From: Brevibacterium antiquum | GTDB lineage: Bacteria; Actinomycetota; Actinomycetes; Actinomycetales; Brevibacteriaceae | Reading direction: 5' to 3' | Assembly (NCBI RefSeq): GCF_016107655.1 | Contig: NZ_JABASX010000006.1 | Span: 273,354 to 337,353 of the forward strand | Length of the DNA: 64,000 nucleotides | In this document: positions 19,459-27,767 of the stretch, in pieces | Layout of the letters: each line of letters opens with the position of its first letter | How positions within the stretch are numbered: position 1 is the first letter of the stretch | Notes under the pieces: generated by a model | What the model was told of the DNA's origin: nothing | What the model saw: the letters and a program-made list of their open reading frames with translations, nothing else | The model's database searches: none | Translations under genes and position numbers: made by a program

Positions 19459-20772
19459 TCAGACGTCGCGCAGAGGTTTGTGGAAGGTTTCCTTGGCACA
19501 GAGGACTGCGCTCAGGCAGACGACGGCAGCAGCCATGAGATACCAGCCGGGCGCCAGCGGTGAATTCGTCATGCCGATGAGCAGAGTGGCCATGAACGGT
19601 GCTGTGCCGCCGAAGAGGGAGTTCGAGAGGTTGAAGCTGACGGCGAATCCGCTGTAGCGGATCCTCGTCGGGAACATCTCGGCGAGGAAGGTCGGCAGCG
19701 TCCCGTCGTTGAGGGTGAGCATGCCGCCCAGCGCGATCTGGACGAGGACGACGACGGTGAAACTGCCGGACCCGAGAAGCATGAACGCCGGGACCGTGAA
19801 GATGATGAAGACGATGGAGGCGATGAAGAGCATCCGCTTGCGCCCGAACCGGTCCGAGGCCAGCCCTGTCAGCAGGATGAAGCCGATATACGTCAGCAGC
19901 GCGATCGTCGTGGCGACGAAGGATTCGGTGGCACCGTATCCCAATTCCGTCGTGAGGTAGGTGGGCATATAGGTGAGCACCACGTAGAAACCGACCGCAT
20001 TGAGCAGAACCGCGCACATGGCGATGATGAGGGGTCGCCAATGGTCGCGGAACATTGCGAAGACCGGCGCCTTGATGACTTCGTCCTCTTGGGCCAGCTC
20101 ACGGAAGGCCGGGGTGTCTTCGAGTCGCGTGCGTATATAGCGGCCGATGAGACCCATGGGAGCCGCGAGGAAGAACGGCAGCCTCCACCCCCAAGTCTCC
20201 AACTGCACGTCGGTGAGCACAGAGGTCAGGATCGCGGCGAGCACGGAGCCCAACAGGAGTCCGGAAGCGGTGCTGGCCGGGACCACTGCCCCGTAGAGAC
20301 CACGCCGGCCTGGGGGTGCGTATTCGACGAGGAATGCCGAGGCGCCCGCGTACTCACCTGCCGCGGAGAAGCCCTGCACGAGACGGACGAGCAGGAGGAG
20401 AAGCGGCGCGAACAGACCGACCATGGCGTAGCTGGGCAGCAGTCCGATGGCGAAGGTCGAGACCGACATGATGAGGATCGACACGGACAGCGCCGATCGA
20501 CGACCGATCTTGTCACCGATGTGGCCCCAGATGAACCCGCCGATCGGACGGACGACGAAGGATACCGCGAAGACCGCGAAGGTCGAGAGCAGGGCGATGT
20601 TGCCCTCGGAGGCGGGGAAGAAGACGAGTGCGATCGTGGCCGCGAAGTATCCGTACACGCCGTAGTCGAACCACTCGACGAAGTTGCCGATGAAGCTCGC
20701 CGAGATGACACGGCGCAGGACGCGTTTCTGTCTGACCGAGGGGGACGTGGCGGGAGCCGAGATCTGAGACAT
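19459..20772 (-). CDS. MFS transporter, metabolite:H+ symporter (MHS) family
   Basis: A 437-residue, 12-helix carrier of the ProP/ShiA-like MHS family. The signature FVEWFDYGVYGYFAATIA after the basic N-terminus and GHIGDKIGRRSALSVSI in the first cytoplasmic loop are both present. The start MSQISAP (20772) is chosen because longer versions add a non-membrane tail. It lies 80 nt upstream of creatinase on the same strand, so it is probably a creatine, sarcosine or betaine importer; the substrate is inferred from position only. Confidence 0.88.
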   Translation of the reverse strand: MSQISAPATSPSVRQKRVLRRVISASFIGNFVEWFDYGVYGYFAATIALVFFPASEGNIALLSTFAVFAVSFVVRPIGGFIWGHIGDKIGRRSALSVSILIMSVSTFAIGLLPSYAMVGLFAPLLLLLVRLVQGFSAAGEYAGASAFLVEYAPPGRRGLYGAVVPASTASGLLLGSVLAAILTSVLTDVQLETWGWRLPFFLAAPMGLIGRYIRTRLEDTPAFRELAQEDEVIKAPVFAMFRDHWRPLIIAMCAVLLNAVGFYVVLTYMPTYLTTELGYGATESFVATTIALLTYIGFILLTGLASDRFGRKRMLFIASIVFIIFTVPAFMLLGSGSFTVVVLVQIALGGMLTLNDGTLPTFLAEMFPTRIRYSGFAVSFNLSNSLFGGTAPFMATLLIGMTNSPLAPGWYLMAAAVVCLSAVLCAKETFHKPLRDV

Positions 20773-20846
20773 GGTCACACCGCCGATCTCATGGGAGCGA
20801 ATATCGACATCGTTGTCTTCTCCATCATCGTGACTGATACGAAGGT

Positions 20847-20863
20847 GTTGCACTGCTTGCAAC
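20847..20863. promoter_or_regulatory. Inverted repeat GTTGCA-N5-TGCAAC upstream of the creatine operon
   Basis: Perfect 6-bp arms with a 5-nt spacer, about 75 nt upstream of the MHS transporter start, followed by a further TTGCA half-site. IclR proteins typically bind such sites upstream of their operon, and an IclR gene ends this transcription unit. Suggestive only. Confidence 0.35.
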
Positions 20864-21033
20864 CCTGTTGCATAAACATTAAGGGGCTGGAGTGACAGGG
20901 TCAAGGGTGTTTTTCAAGAAGAACTTTCATCGGGCCGACCGAATCGACTCTTTTGCACGGTGCCTGTTCCGCATCCCGAGGTTCGGGCAGAATGGATTCA
21001 CTGAACTTGCCCCGTGCTGTGAAGGAGAGCGTT

Positions 21034-21250
21034 GTGAGCGCCAGCCCCTCAATCATCGTCTTCGACGTGAACGAAACCCTTTCGGACATGTCACCACTGT
21101 CCGGGCTCTTCGAGGAGGTCGCGGCGCCCGGGACGATGGCCGAGCTCTGGTTCACCACCCTGCTCAGAGACCTGTGAGCCGACGCCAGCGGCCAGGCGAG
21201 TAACGATCATCCTTTCGGCTGTCCATGGGCTCTTCGCCGATGCGGCCTGT
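21034..21250 (+). pseudogene. Haloacid dehalogenase (type II HAD), truncated and broken
   Basis: After AAGGAG and a GTG start, 47 codons encode SPSIIVFDVNETLSDMSP and a following WFTTLLRDL, the N-terminal part of a type II 2-haloacid dehalogenase including the nucleophile Asp of FDVNET. A TGA then interrupts. In the same frame ADASGQASNDHPFG follows, resembling the next family segment, before homology is lost near 21250. Normal proteins have about 220 residues, so the catalytic core is missing. This is a decayed gene rather than a small functional one. Confidence 0.65.
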
Positions 21251-21361
21251 AATCCCGCGGAACAATGGATGTGCCGACGATAGCTGACAGGACCAGTAAT
21301 GCAGCGCTGCGCCACATCCCAGGCTTGACGCTGGTCGTCAGACGGTGCAAGCGTTGGCCGC

Positions 21362-22099
21362 ATGAACGCCGACATACGCTTCTATTTCGACCCGGTCTGC
21401 CCTTTTGCATGGATGACGAGCAAATGGGTACGGCAAGTGCAAGCCCAGCGCGACTACACCGTGGACTGGAGATTCATCTCATTGCGTGTGATCAATGCCG
21501 ATGTTGACTACGATGCGCAGTTTCCACCCGAATACGAGGCCGGGCATACGGCCGGACTTCGGCTTCTGCGAGTGGCAGCTCGGGCACGAGCGGAATTCGG
21601 CCGCGAGTCCGTGAGTGCCTTGTATGCGGCGATGGGGAGACACATCTTCGATGGCGCGGCTGATTGGCCGAACCACCGTTCTGAAGACCAGGTGCGTGAC
21701 GAACGCGGGACACAGGAGTTCGCGAAACCGATCCTCGCCGAGGCTGGCCTGCCCGTGGAGTTGGCGCAGGCCCTCGACGACGTAACCTGGGACGCTGAGA
21801 TTCGCCAGGAGACAGGTGAGGCACTCGCGCTGACAGGGAAGGACGTGGGCACACCGATCATCCACTTCTCGCCGCCTGAGGGTGTGGCCTTCTTCGGGCC
21901 GGTGATCAGTCGGCTGCCGGACGAGGACGCGGCCGTCGAGCTGTGGGACCATGTCATCGGACTGGCAAGCTTCCCCGGCTTCTCAGAACTCAAGCGCAGT
22001 CTGCGGGAGCGACCGCAGCTTGCTGCTTTCGGCGTCGACACCGATTCAGTCGGTCAGCAGGAGGATTGGCACGGCGGCAGCCGTCGGCAGAAGAAGTGA
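21362..22099 (+). CDS. DsbA-family protein, Rv2466c-like mycothiol-dependent nitroreductase
   Basis: A 245-residue thioredoxin-fold protein with a helical insertion. The N-terminal FYFDPVCPFAWMTSKWVRQV matches the Rv2466c/FrnE-like group, in which a single CPxxW replaces the classical CxxC. The cis-Pro segment is VGTPIIHF and the C-terminal region holds the remaining thioredoxin strands. Members use mycothiol as electron donor. No ribosome site is obvious. The gene stands alone after the dehalogenase remnant and converges on the cytochrome b gene, separated by the terminator at 22395-22430. Confidence 0.85.
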   Translation: MNADIRFYFDPVCPFAWMTSKWVRQVQAQRDYTVDWRFISLRVINADVDYDAQFPPEYEAGHTAGLRLLRVAARARAEFGRESVSALYAAMGRHIFDGAADWPNHRSEDQVRDERGTQEFAKPILAEAGLPVELAQALDDVTWDAEIRQETGEALALTGKDVGTPIIHFSPPEGVAFFGPVISRLPDEDAAVELWDHVIGLASFPGFSELKRSLRERPQLAAFGVDTDSVGQQEDWHGGSRRQKK

Positions 22100-22486
22100 T
22101 CGGCCTGCACCGAATGCCGGTGGGCCGACGAAGACACCGCTGGCGAAGTCGGTGCTCGACTCACCGGAGGCCATGAGCTCCCACCTCTGCCCTGAGAGAC
22201 TCGGTGCTTGTCGGCGAACAAGGCTGCCAGGTCACTTGGGTCGTAGGTGACAGCCTCGTCCGCCGGTGCTATCAGCGGACGAGCAGATCGCCGAACGCTC
22301 CGGGCAGGCGTTCGACGGCATCCCAAGAGCGCTCACCGAGAATTAACGTCGACGATGACGCACAAGTGCCGGTACACGTCCCGTCAAAGCGAATGGGCCC
22401 CTGCAGGACGCTATCGTCCTGCAGGGGCCCTCCTCGTCCCGCGCTTCCAGCTGCGCCCCGGAGTCGTTCCTCCGCTGCGAGCCCCG
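22100..22486. other. Intergenic region without a convincing gene
   Basis: Between converging genes. Short minus-strand reading frames (for example residues like SWDAVERLPGAFGDLLVR near 22272-22330) look protein-like but are not continuous with a start and a recognisable family. The only clear element is the strong hairpin at 22395-22430. Confidence 0.5.
22395..22430. terminator. Strong bidirectional terminator hairpin
   Basis: A perfect 16-bp stem (GGGCCCCTGCAGGACG and its complement) with the 4-nt loop CTAT, located 57 nt downstream of the cytochrome b gene stop and between convergent genes. No U-tract follows. Confidence 0.8.
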
Positions 22487-25030
22487 CTACCGGCTGGACA
22501 CCCGGCCGAACATATTCGCGATCGGCGCCAGCAGCATTGGTCTGGCAGCGAACCAGCCTCCGACGACGAATGCCAGTGAGACCACGAACCAGATGAATCC
22601 GACCCAGTTGTCCGCGTGTGTGCCTGCGAACATGTGGTTGAGATTCTGCAGGATCCCCGTGGTGAACACGAGGAACACGTGGATGAGGACGAACACGACG
22701 AAGAAGATCATCGTCGGGAAGTGGATCGCACGAGCCAGCGGTGCCGGGTAGAACTTGTTGAGCTTCGTGGCATCCTTCGGCCACCATTCGCTCATCCGCA
22801 CGCCGGTGATCGCAGCAAGGGGAGCCGCGATGAAGATGACGATGAAGTACATGAGCTGCTGGAGCGAGTTGTAGTTGACCCACGCGTTCTCAGCGGGCCA
22901 CTCGAGAGTCATGTACTGCAGCATCGCCGATACCGCATTCGGGAAGACTTCCCAACTGGTCGGCACGATCCGCGCCCAGTGTCCGGAGATGAACAGCAGG
23001 ACGACGAAGACAACACCATTGGCCAGCCACAGCAGATCCAGGCTCGTGTGCAGCCATAGGTTGATGCTGACCTTCTTGCCACCCTTCTTCGGGGTGTAGA
23101 AAGCCGGCGGCTTCTGCTGGTGACGTACCTGCAGACCCGAACGGATGATGAGCACGATGAAGAAGAAGTTGAGGAAGTGCGTCCAGCGGGCCCACGCGGG
23201 GAACCCTGGGTCGACGAACTCAGGCAGGTGGTATTCGCCCGGGTAGCGTTCGAGGAACTCGGGCACACCGGGCAGAGTCGTGACTCCACGAGCCGCGAGG
23301 ATGATGATCCCAGCAGCGACGATGAGTCCGCCGAGTCCGAGGCCACCGAGCTTCGCCCACTGACCCACGGACTTCGAACCGATCATCGTCGGTTCCTTCT
23401 TCTTCGCGGCAGCAGGTTTGGCCGCCGCCGAGCTCGAGGCAGATTTCGCCGGTGCGGAGCTCGACTTCGCGGCAGGCTTGTCGGCCTGCTTGGCAGCCGG
23501 CTTCGCGGTCGGCTTGTCCCTGGCCTTGGCAGCGGGCTTGGCCATCGGCTTCCGCTGCGCCGGTGCTGTGGACTTCGGCAGTCCGGATCGAGAAGGCTTG
23601 TCTTCCGCCGAGGCGGCTGCTGGCTTCTCGTCCGAGCTCGACGAGGCAGCCACGGCACCGGCCGCACCTGCACCGACGGCCGCGGCTCCCGCTGCGGCGG
23701 CCGGAGCTGCCGAAGAGGAGTCGGAATCCGCCTGTGCGGAGGTGTCTGCCTGTGCGGAGGTGTCCGCAGCCGGCTTCTCAGCCGGGGCAGCGGTGTCCGC
23801 CTCTGTGGCAGCGGGCGTCGAGGCGGCGCCGGTCGACGTGCTGTCGGCCGAGCCTGCACGTGAAGCGTCCGCTTCGGTCGAGGCAGATGTCGAAGCAGAG
23901 GTGGCGCCAGCACTCGCCGGAGCGAAGCCCTCGGGCGGCCATGGGTCACCGCCGACGACGCGAGGCAATCCGCGGCGCAGCGGTGTGTCGCTGAGTTCGC
24001 CGGAGGATTTCTTCCCGGACGCGGCAACCGCCGCACCAGCGCCGACAGCTGCACCGGCGACACCGGCAGTTGCTGCAGCGGCTGGAGCTGCCGATGACTT
24101 TTCCGTCTCGGCAGGCTGTTCACCCGCAGCTGGAGCTTCTTGATCTGTCGGTGCGTTTGAGGCTTCGGCGGCCGGAGCAACCGCAGCTGCCGGCGCCGAG
24201 GAGGACGCAGAAGTGGTCGAGGCGGCTTTCGCACCAGCCGGAGCCAGACCTTCTGGTGGCCACGGATCGCCCCCGGACACGCGAGGCAGTCCCCTGCGCA
24301 GAGGAACGTCACCAGCAGGTGCAGGCTCAGTCACTGCGGACTCAGCCGGCGCAGTCTCAGCTGCAACAGGTTCTTCCGAAGCGGCTGCGTCCCGAGCGCC
24401 GGAGCCTGATGCCACAGCGGCTGTGCCCACAGCGGCTCCTGCACCCGCTGTCGCGACTGCGGCGGCAGGAGCAGCAGAGGACTCGGAGTCGGACTGAGCT
24501 TCCGGTTCGCTCTCGGCATCAGAGGTGCTCGAAGGAGCCTTCACACCGGCAGGTGCGAGGCCTTCCGGCGGCCACGGGTCGCCGCCTTCGACACGAGGCA
24601 GACCACGGCGCAGCGGAACCTCACTGCTCGCCTCGGCGACGGATTCGGACGACTCAGACGGCTGCTCCAGCGCCTCAACGGACCCTGAGCTCTCAATGAA
24701 CTCTGAGCTCTCAACGACTCCTGGACCCTCATCGGAGTCATCTACTGAATTCGCATCCTCATTCGAATCTGAGGCAACAGCGGTCGTGCCCGCCGCGACG
24801 CCAGCCGCGCCGACGGCAGCCCCAGTTCCAATGGCAGCACCGGTCCCGACGGAGCCGGATTCGTCGACGGACTCGTCCGGGGCAGCCGAATCTTCCGGCT
24901 CGAAGGACTCTTCCGACACAACTGAGGCGCCCGGCTCGAGCGGCTCACCGATGACACCTTCAGGTGGCCATGGATCACCGCCCTCAACTCTGGGCAGGCC
25001 CGAGCGCAGCGAACTGGAGTAGGTGGCCAT
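22487..25030 (-). CDS. Cytochrome b561-like membrane protein with long repeat-bearing disordered N-terminus
   Basis: An 847-residue protein. Residues 1 to about 560 are Ala/Ser/Glu/Pro-rich and probably disordered. They hold four copies of an 18-residue motif, L-R-x-G-L-P-R-V-x-G-G-D-P-W-P-P-E-G. A Lys/Ala-rich stretch precedes the membrane part (about 570-847), which has five to six helices and several helix histidines suited to haem b (RWTHFLNFFF, INLWLHTSLD, ISGHWAR, AIHFPTMIFF, VLIHVFLVF). It starts 1 nt after etfA in the order etfB-etfA-this gene, so it may carry electrons from ETF to menaquinone. Low-complexity DNA here gives many shadow frames on both strands. Confidence 0.82.
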   Translation of the reverse strand: MATYSSSLRSGLPRVEGGDPWPPEGVIGEPLEPGASVVSEESFEPEDSAAPDESVDESGSVGTGAAIGTGAAVGAAGVAAGTTAVASDSNEDANSVDDSDEGPGVVESSEFIESSGSVEALEQPSESSESVAEASSEVPLRRGLPRVEGGDPWPPEGLAPAGVKAPSSTSDAESEPEAQSDSESSAAPAAAVATAGAGAAVGTAAVASGSGARDAAASEEPVAAETAPAESAVTEPAPAGDVPLRRGLPRVSGGDPWPPEGLAPAGAKAASTTSASSSAPAAAVAPAAEASNAPTDQEAPAAGEQPAETEKSSAAPAAAATAGVAGAAVGAGAAVAASGKKSSGELSDTPLRRGLPRVVGGDPWPPEGFAPASAGATSASTSASTEADASRAGSADSTSTGAASTPAATEADTAAPAEKPAADTSAQADTSAQADSDSSSAAPAAAAGAAAVGAGAAGAVAASSSSDEKPAAASAEDKPSRSGLPKSTAPAQRKPMAKPAAKARDKPTAKPAAKQADKPAAKSSSAPAKSASSSAAAKPAAAKKKEPTMIGSKSVGQWAKLGGLGLGGLIVAAGIIILAARGVTTLPGVPEFLERYPGEYHLPEFVDPGFPAWARWTHFLNFFFIVLIIRSGLQVRHQQKPPAFYTPKKGGKKVSINLWLHTSLDLLWLANGVVFVVLLFISGHWARIVPTSWEVFPNAVSAMLQYMTLEWPAENAWVNYNSLQQLMYFIVIFIAAPLAAITGVRMSEWWPKDATKLNKFYPAPLARAIHFPTMIFFVVFVLIHVFLVFTTGILQNLNHMFAGTHADNWVGFIWFVVSLAFVVGGWFAARPMLLAPIANMFGRVSSR
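23928..25009 (-). repeat. Four copies of a Gly-Asp-Pro-Trp-Pro-Pro motif within the cytochrome b gene
   Basis: In-frame copies at about 24956-25009, 24560-24614, 24248-24301 and 23928-23980, separated by Ala/Ser/Glu-rich linkers of roughly 90-115 residues. Each reads GLPRVxGGDPWPPEG, with x being E, E, S and V. A degenerate SRSGLPK remnant follows the fourth. Conservation inside otherwise drifting sequence suggests a bound short linear motif. Confidence 0.85.
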
Positions 25031-25031
25031 A

Positions 25032-26018
25032 TCAGGACTGTTTCGCTTTCAAGGTCTCGATCGACTGCGGGACGACCTTGAACAGGTCGCCGACGACGCC
25101 GTAATCGGCGATGTCGAAGATCGGCGCTTCGCCGTCCTTGTTCACAGCGACGATGGTCTTCGAGGTCTGCATGCCGGCCTTGTGCTGGATCGCGCCGGAG
25201 ATGCCGAGTGCGACGTAGAGCTGCGGCGACACGGAGACACCGGTCTGTCCGACCTGGTGGGACTGGGCGATGTAGCCGGCGTCGACGGCTGCGCGGGAGG
25301 CACCGACTGCGGCACCGAGGACATCGGCGAGTTCGCCGACGAGCTCGAAGGACTCTTCGGAGCCGACACCGCGGCCACCGGAGACGACCTTCGAAGCGCC
25401 ACGCAGCTCGGGACGCGAGGACGTCTCGACGACAGCTTCGAAGGAGTCGATCTGGGCCGAGCGCTTGCCCGAATCGGCAACCTCGAGGGCCTGAGAGTTC
25501 GTCGACTGCGCCTCGCCACGAGTCTCGATGGATCCCTGGCGAATGGTGATGACCGGGGCACCGAAAGTCGGTGCCGAGGATGCGGTGTAGCCGCCGCCGT
25601 AGACGGAGTGGTTGGCCACGATGCCTTCGCTGTCACGCTCGACACCCAAGGCATCGACGGACAGAGCCGAACCGCTGCGCACTGCGAAGCGTCCGGCGAT
25701 GTCGCGTCCGTCGATCGAGTGGGAGAGGAGGACGGCGTCGGGGGCAACGAGATCGCTCGCGGCACTCAGGGCGTCGACTGCGAAGGTTCCCAGCGCAGAG
25801 TTGCCCTCGGGCACCTCAGCGGTGAGAACCTGGGCAGCACCAAATGATGCGGCCTGCTGCGCAGCGGTCTCGCCCTGACCGGCAGGTGCGAGGATCAGCG
25901 CGACGGGCGAACCGATCTCACCGGCGCCGCCGAGCAGTTCAGCAGCCGGCTTCTCCAGCTGACCTTCGGCATCGGCGGTGAGGACGGCGAGAATGGAGTC
26001 TTGTGGGAATTCGGACAT
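25032..26018 (-). CDS. etfA: Electron transfer flavoprotein, alpha subunit
   Basis: A 328-residue ETF alpha/FixB protein that binds FAD. The C-terminal FAD domain is intact: [20 protein letters not shown] and [36 protein letters not shown]. The N-terminal domain is typical. ATG follows GGAGAATCGAT. It is 11 nt after etfB and 1 nt before the cytochrome b gene. With EtfB it accepts electrons from acyl-CoA and other flavin dehydrogenases. In this genome sarcosine-type or acyl-CoA dehydrogenases (such as that at 38922) may feed it. Confidence 0.95.
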   Translation of the reverse strand: MSEFPQDSILAVLTADAEGQLEKPAAELLGGAGEIGSPVALILAPAGQGETAAQQAASFGAAQVLTAEVPEGNSALGTFAVDALSAASDLVAPDAVLLSHSIDGRDIAGRFAVRSGSALSVDALGVERDSEGIVANHSVYGGGYTASSAPTFGAPVITIRQGSIETRGEAQSTNSQALEVADSGKRSAQIDSFEAVVETSSRPELRGASKVVSGGRGVGSEESFELVGELADVLGAAVGASRAAVDAGYIAQSHQVGQTGVSVSPQLYVALGISGAIQHKAGMQTSKTIVAVNKDGEAPIFDIADYGVVGDLFKVVPQSIETLKAKQS

Positions 26019-26029
26019 ATCGATTCTCC

Positions 26030-26806
26030 TTAGGCCAAGCGGTTCTTGATGAGGTATTCGGCGAGCTCTGCTCCGCCGTTTCCTTCGTCGACGATCTTCT
26101 CTCCAGCTTCACGCGGCGGCTTCTCGGCCACTGTGACCATGATCGATCGTGCTGTGGACTGGTCGTTGGCATCGACCTCGAGGTCGGACAGGCTGATGAC
26201 CTCGAACGGCTTCTTCTTGGCCGCCATGATGCCCTTGAAGTTCGGGAACCGGGCCTCGGGAAGCGCCTCGGTGATGGAGATGACGGCTGGAAGCTGCGCG
26301 CTGACTTCCTGCTTGCCGGCCTCGACTCCGCGGGTTCCTGCTACCTTGCCGTCGCTGATCTCGACAGAGGTCAGGCCGGTCACGTGTGGGAAGTCCAAGT
26401 GCTCGCCGAGCATCGCGGGAATCATGCCGCCGTTGCCGTCGGTGGAGACGTTGCCGGTCACGACGAGGTCGAAGCCGCCACGGCGAATGGCTGCTGCCAG
26501 GACTTCGGCGGTGAGGCCGAGATCGGCACCGAGGAGCTCCTCGTCAGACACGTGCACGGCGTTGTCCGCGCCCATGGCCAGGCCCTTGCGGATCGTGGCG
26601 GTCGCGGTGTCGGGCGCCATCGAAATGACGGTCACCTCGGTTCCGTCGCTGCCATCCTTATAGGAGAGAGCCACTTCGAGGGCACGCTCGCCGATTTCGT
26701 CGAGGACCGCTTCCGAAGCGGAACGATCCGCCAAGCCGGTCTCCAAATTCAGTTTCCGATCCCCGTATGTGTCCGGGACCTCTTTGACCAACACCGCGAT
26801 CTTCAA
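26030..26806 (-). CDS. etfB: Electron transfer flavoprotein, beta subunit
   Basis: A 258-residue ETF beta/FixA protein. It begins [20 protein letters not shown] and carries [32 protein letters not shown] and [21 protein letters not shown], the usual AMP-binding and subunit-interface segments. It is first gene of the etfB-etfA-cytochrome b operon, with a TetR-type palindrome 160-180 nt upstream of the start. Confidence 0.95.
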   Translation of the reverse strand: MKIAVLVKEVPDTYGDRKLNLETGLADRSASEAVLDEIGERALEVALSYKDGSDGTEVTVISMAPDTATATIRKGLAMGADNAVHVSDEELLGADLGLTAEVLAAAIRRGGFDLVVTGNVSTDGNGGMIPAMLGEHLDFPHVTGLTSVEISDGKVAGTRGVEAGKQEVSAQLPAVISITEALPEARFPNFKGIMAAKKKPFEVISLSDLEVDANDQSTARSIMVTVAEKPPREAGEKIVDEGNGGAELAEYLIKNRLA

Positions 26807-27172
26807 GGATGACTCCTATTCCGTGAGGCAATTCATCTGCAAATGAGACTTCTGCCTCATAATCTACAGTCAGCACGTTCTCGTCCGACACCCGGGTCTG
26901 TGAGGAAGCCCGGAAAAGTACTCAGTCAGACATCCTACTTCCTGTGTGCCATAGCTAACATGCTTATTGTACGAACGTTCGAACAAATTCTACCCGCACA
27001 GACCGATTGCGTCCTCATCGTGGCGACTGAAGCGATTGCAGAAGGAGTGAGAGCGCGCTCAAGAAACGGGCCCTAGAATGGAGCCACCGACCGTGACCGG
27101 GCAACGACCGCCCTTGGAAACGGAAGTGACCCGGTGAGTCCGACGCCCGCATCAACGCTGAAGGAGCGCCTC
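26807..27172. other. Divergent promoter region of the etf operon and the Lrp gene
   Basis: About 365 nt with no gene. AT content is higher than in the surrounding coding DNA between 26940 and 27000. It holds the 20-nt palindrome at 26967-26986 described separately. No other structure is evident. Confidence 0.6.
26967..26986. promoter_or_regulatory. TetR-type palindrome TTGTACGAACGTTCGAACAA upstream of etfB
   Basis: Twenty-nt inverted repeat, symmetric at 18 of 20 positions, around a central CGAACGTTCG. Its size and form fit TetR-family repressors such as those controlling fatty-acid or aromatic-acid degradation. No TetR gene is present in the window, so the regulator would act in trans. Confidence 0.55.
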
Positions 27173-27631
27173 GTGGCATTCGATCTCGACGACATCGACC
27201 GCAGCATCATCGCCGCCCTTGTCGACGACTCGCGCCTGAGCGTCCGCCAGCTGGCTGAGCAGGTGCACATCTCCCGGTCGGCTGCCCACAAGCGCTTCTC
27301 GGTTCTCGTCGAGTCCGGGGCGATCAGGAAATTCACCGCCGAGGTGGACCGCAGTGCCCTCGGCATGACCGTGACCGCTGTGGTCGTTGTCAAGATCGGC
27401 GATCGGCCATGGCCCGAAGTCAGAGACGACCTCGCAGAGTTGCCGTTCGTCGAGAAGGTTCAGGCCGTCAGCGGTGACATCGATGCCCTGGTGACCGTGA
27501 ATGCTCCCGACAACACGGCCCTGTCCCAGGTCATCCTGCGCAGAATCCACGAAGTCCCCGGCGTGGTGTCCTCCCGCTCTCTGCTCATCCTCGATGAGGC
27601 GGAAGGACACCGTCCCGGTTCTGGGCACTAA
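27173..27631 (+). CDS. Lrp/AsnC-family transcriptional regulator
   Basis: A 152-residue protein with an N-terminal helix-turn-helix (about 5-60; RQLAEQVHISRSAAHKRFSVL) and a RAM/AsnC ligand domain (about 70-145; VVVVKIGDRPW, GDIDALVTVN). GTG 27173 is preceded by AAGGAG at 6 nt, so a longer frame from 27134 is less likely. It lies 136 nt upstream of the 2-oxoacid dehydrogenase operon on the same strand. A role controlling branched-chain amino acid catabolism is therefore likely. Confidence 0.9.
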   Translation: MAFDLDDIDRSIIAALVDDSRLSVRQLAEQVHISRSAAHKRFSVLVESGAIRKFTAEVDRSALGMTVTAVVVVKIGDRPWPEVRDDLAELPFVEKVQAVSGDIDALVTVNAPDNTALSQVILRRIHEVPGVVSSRSLLILDEAEGHRPGSGH

Positions 27632-27767
27632 TCGACCCGGGCCAAACGTCCCTCCGCTCACGCGGCAACCGAACACTTCGTCCACTCTTCCCAAGACAAT
27701 CGGCACCCCCGTCCGGACCTGACGGCAGACCCTGGATCGGTGACTCGGCTCACGCCACCATGGGGCC

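Noticed and set aside
19379..20041. Possible fusion of creatinase with an upstream 220-residue N-terminal extension
   Set aside because: The frame runs open through the transporter gene, but the ribosome site AGAAGGAGA and MTTTN start at 19378 mark the true creatinase; upstream residues are a transporter shadow.
22100..22394. Small toxin-antitoxin-like frames on the minus strand
   Set aside because: Protein-like stretches are short, in different frames and without starts or a recognised family; left as intergenic.
23383..25022. Several overlapping frames in the repeat-rich part of the cytochrome b gene
   Set aside because: Low-complexity Ala/Ser/Pro/Arg frames created by the repetitive coding sequence of the minus-strand gene.
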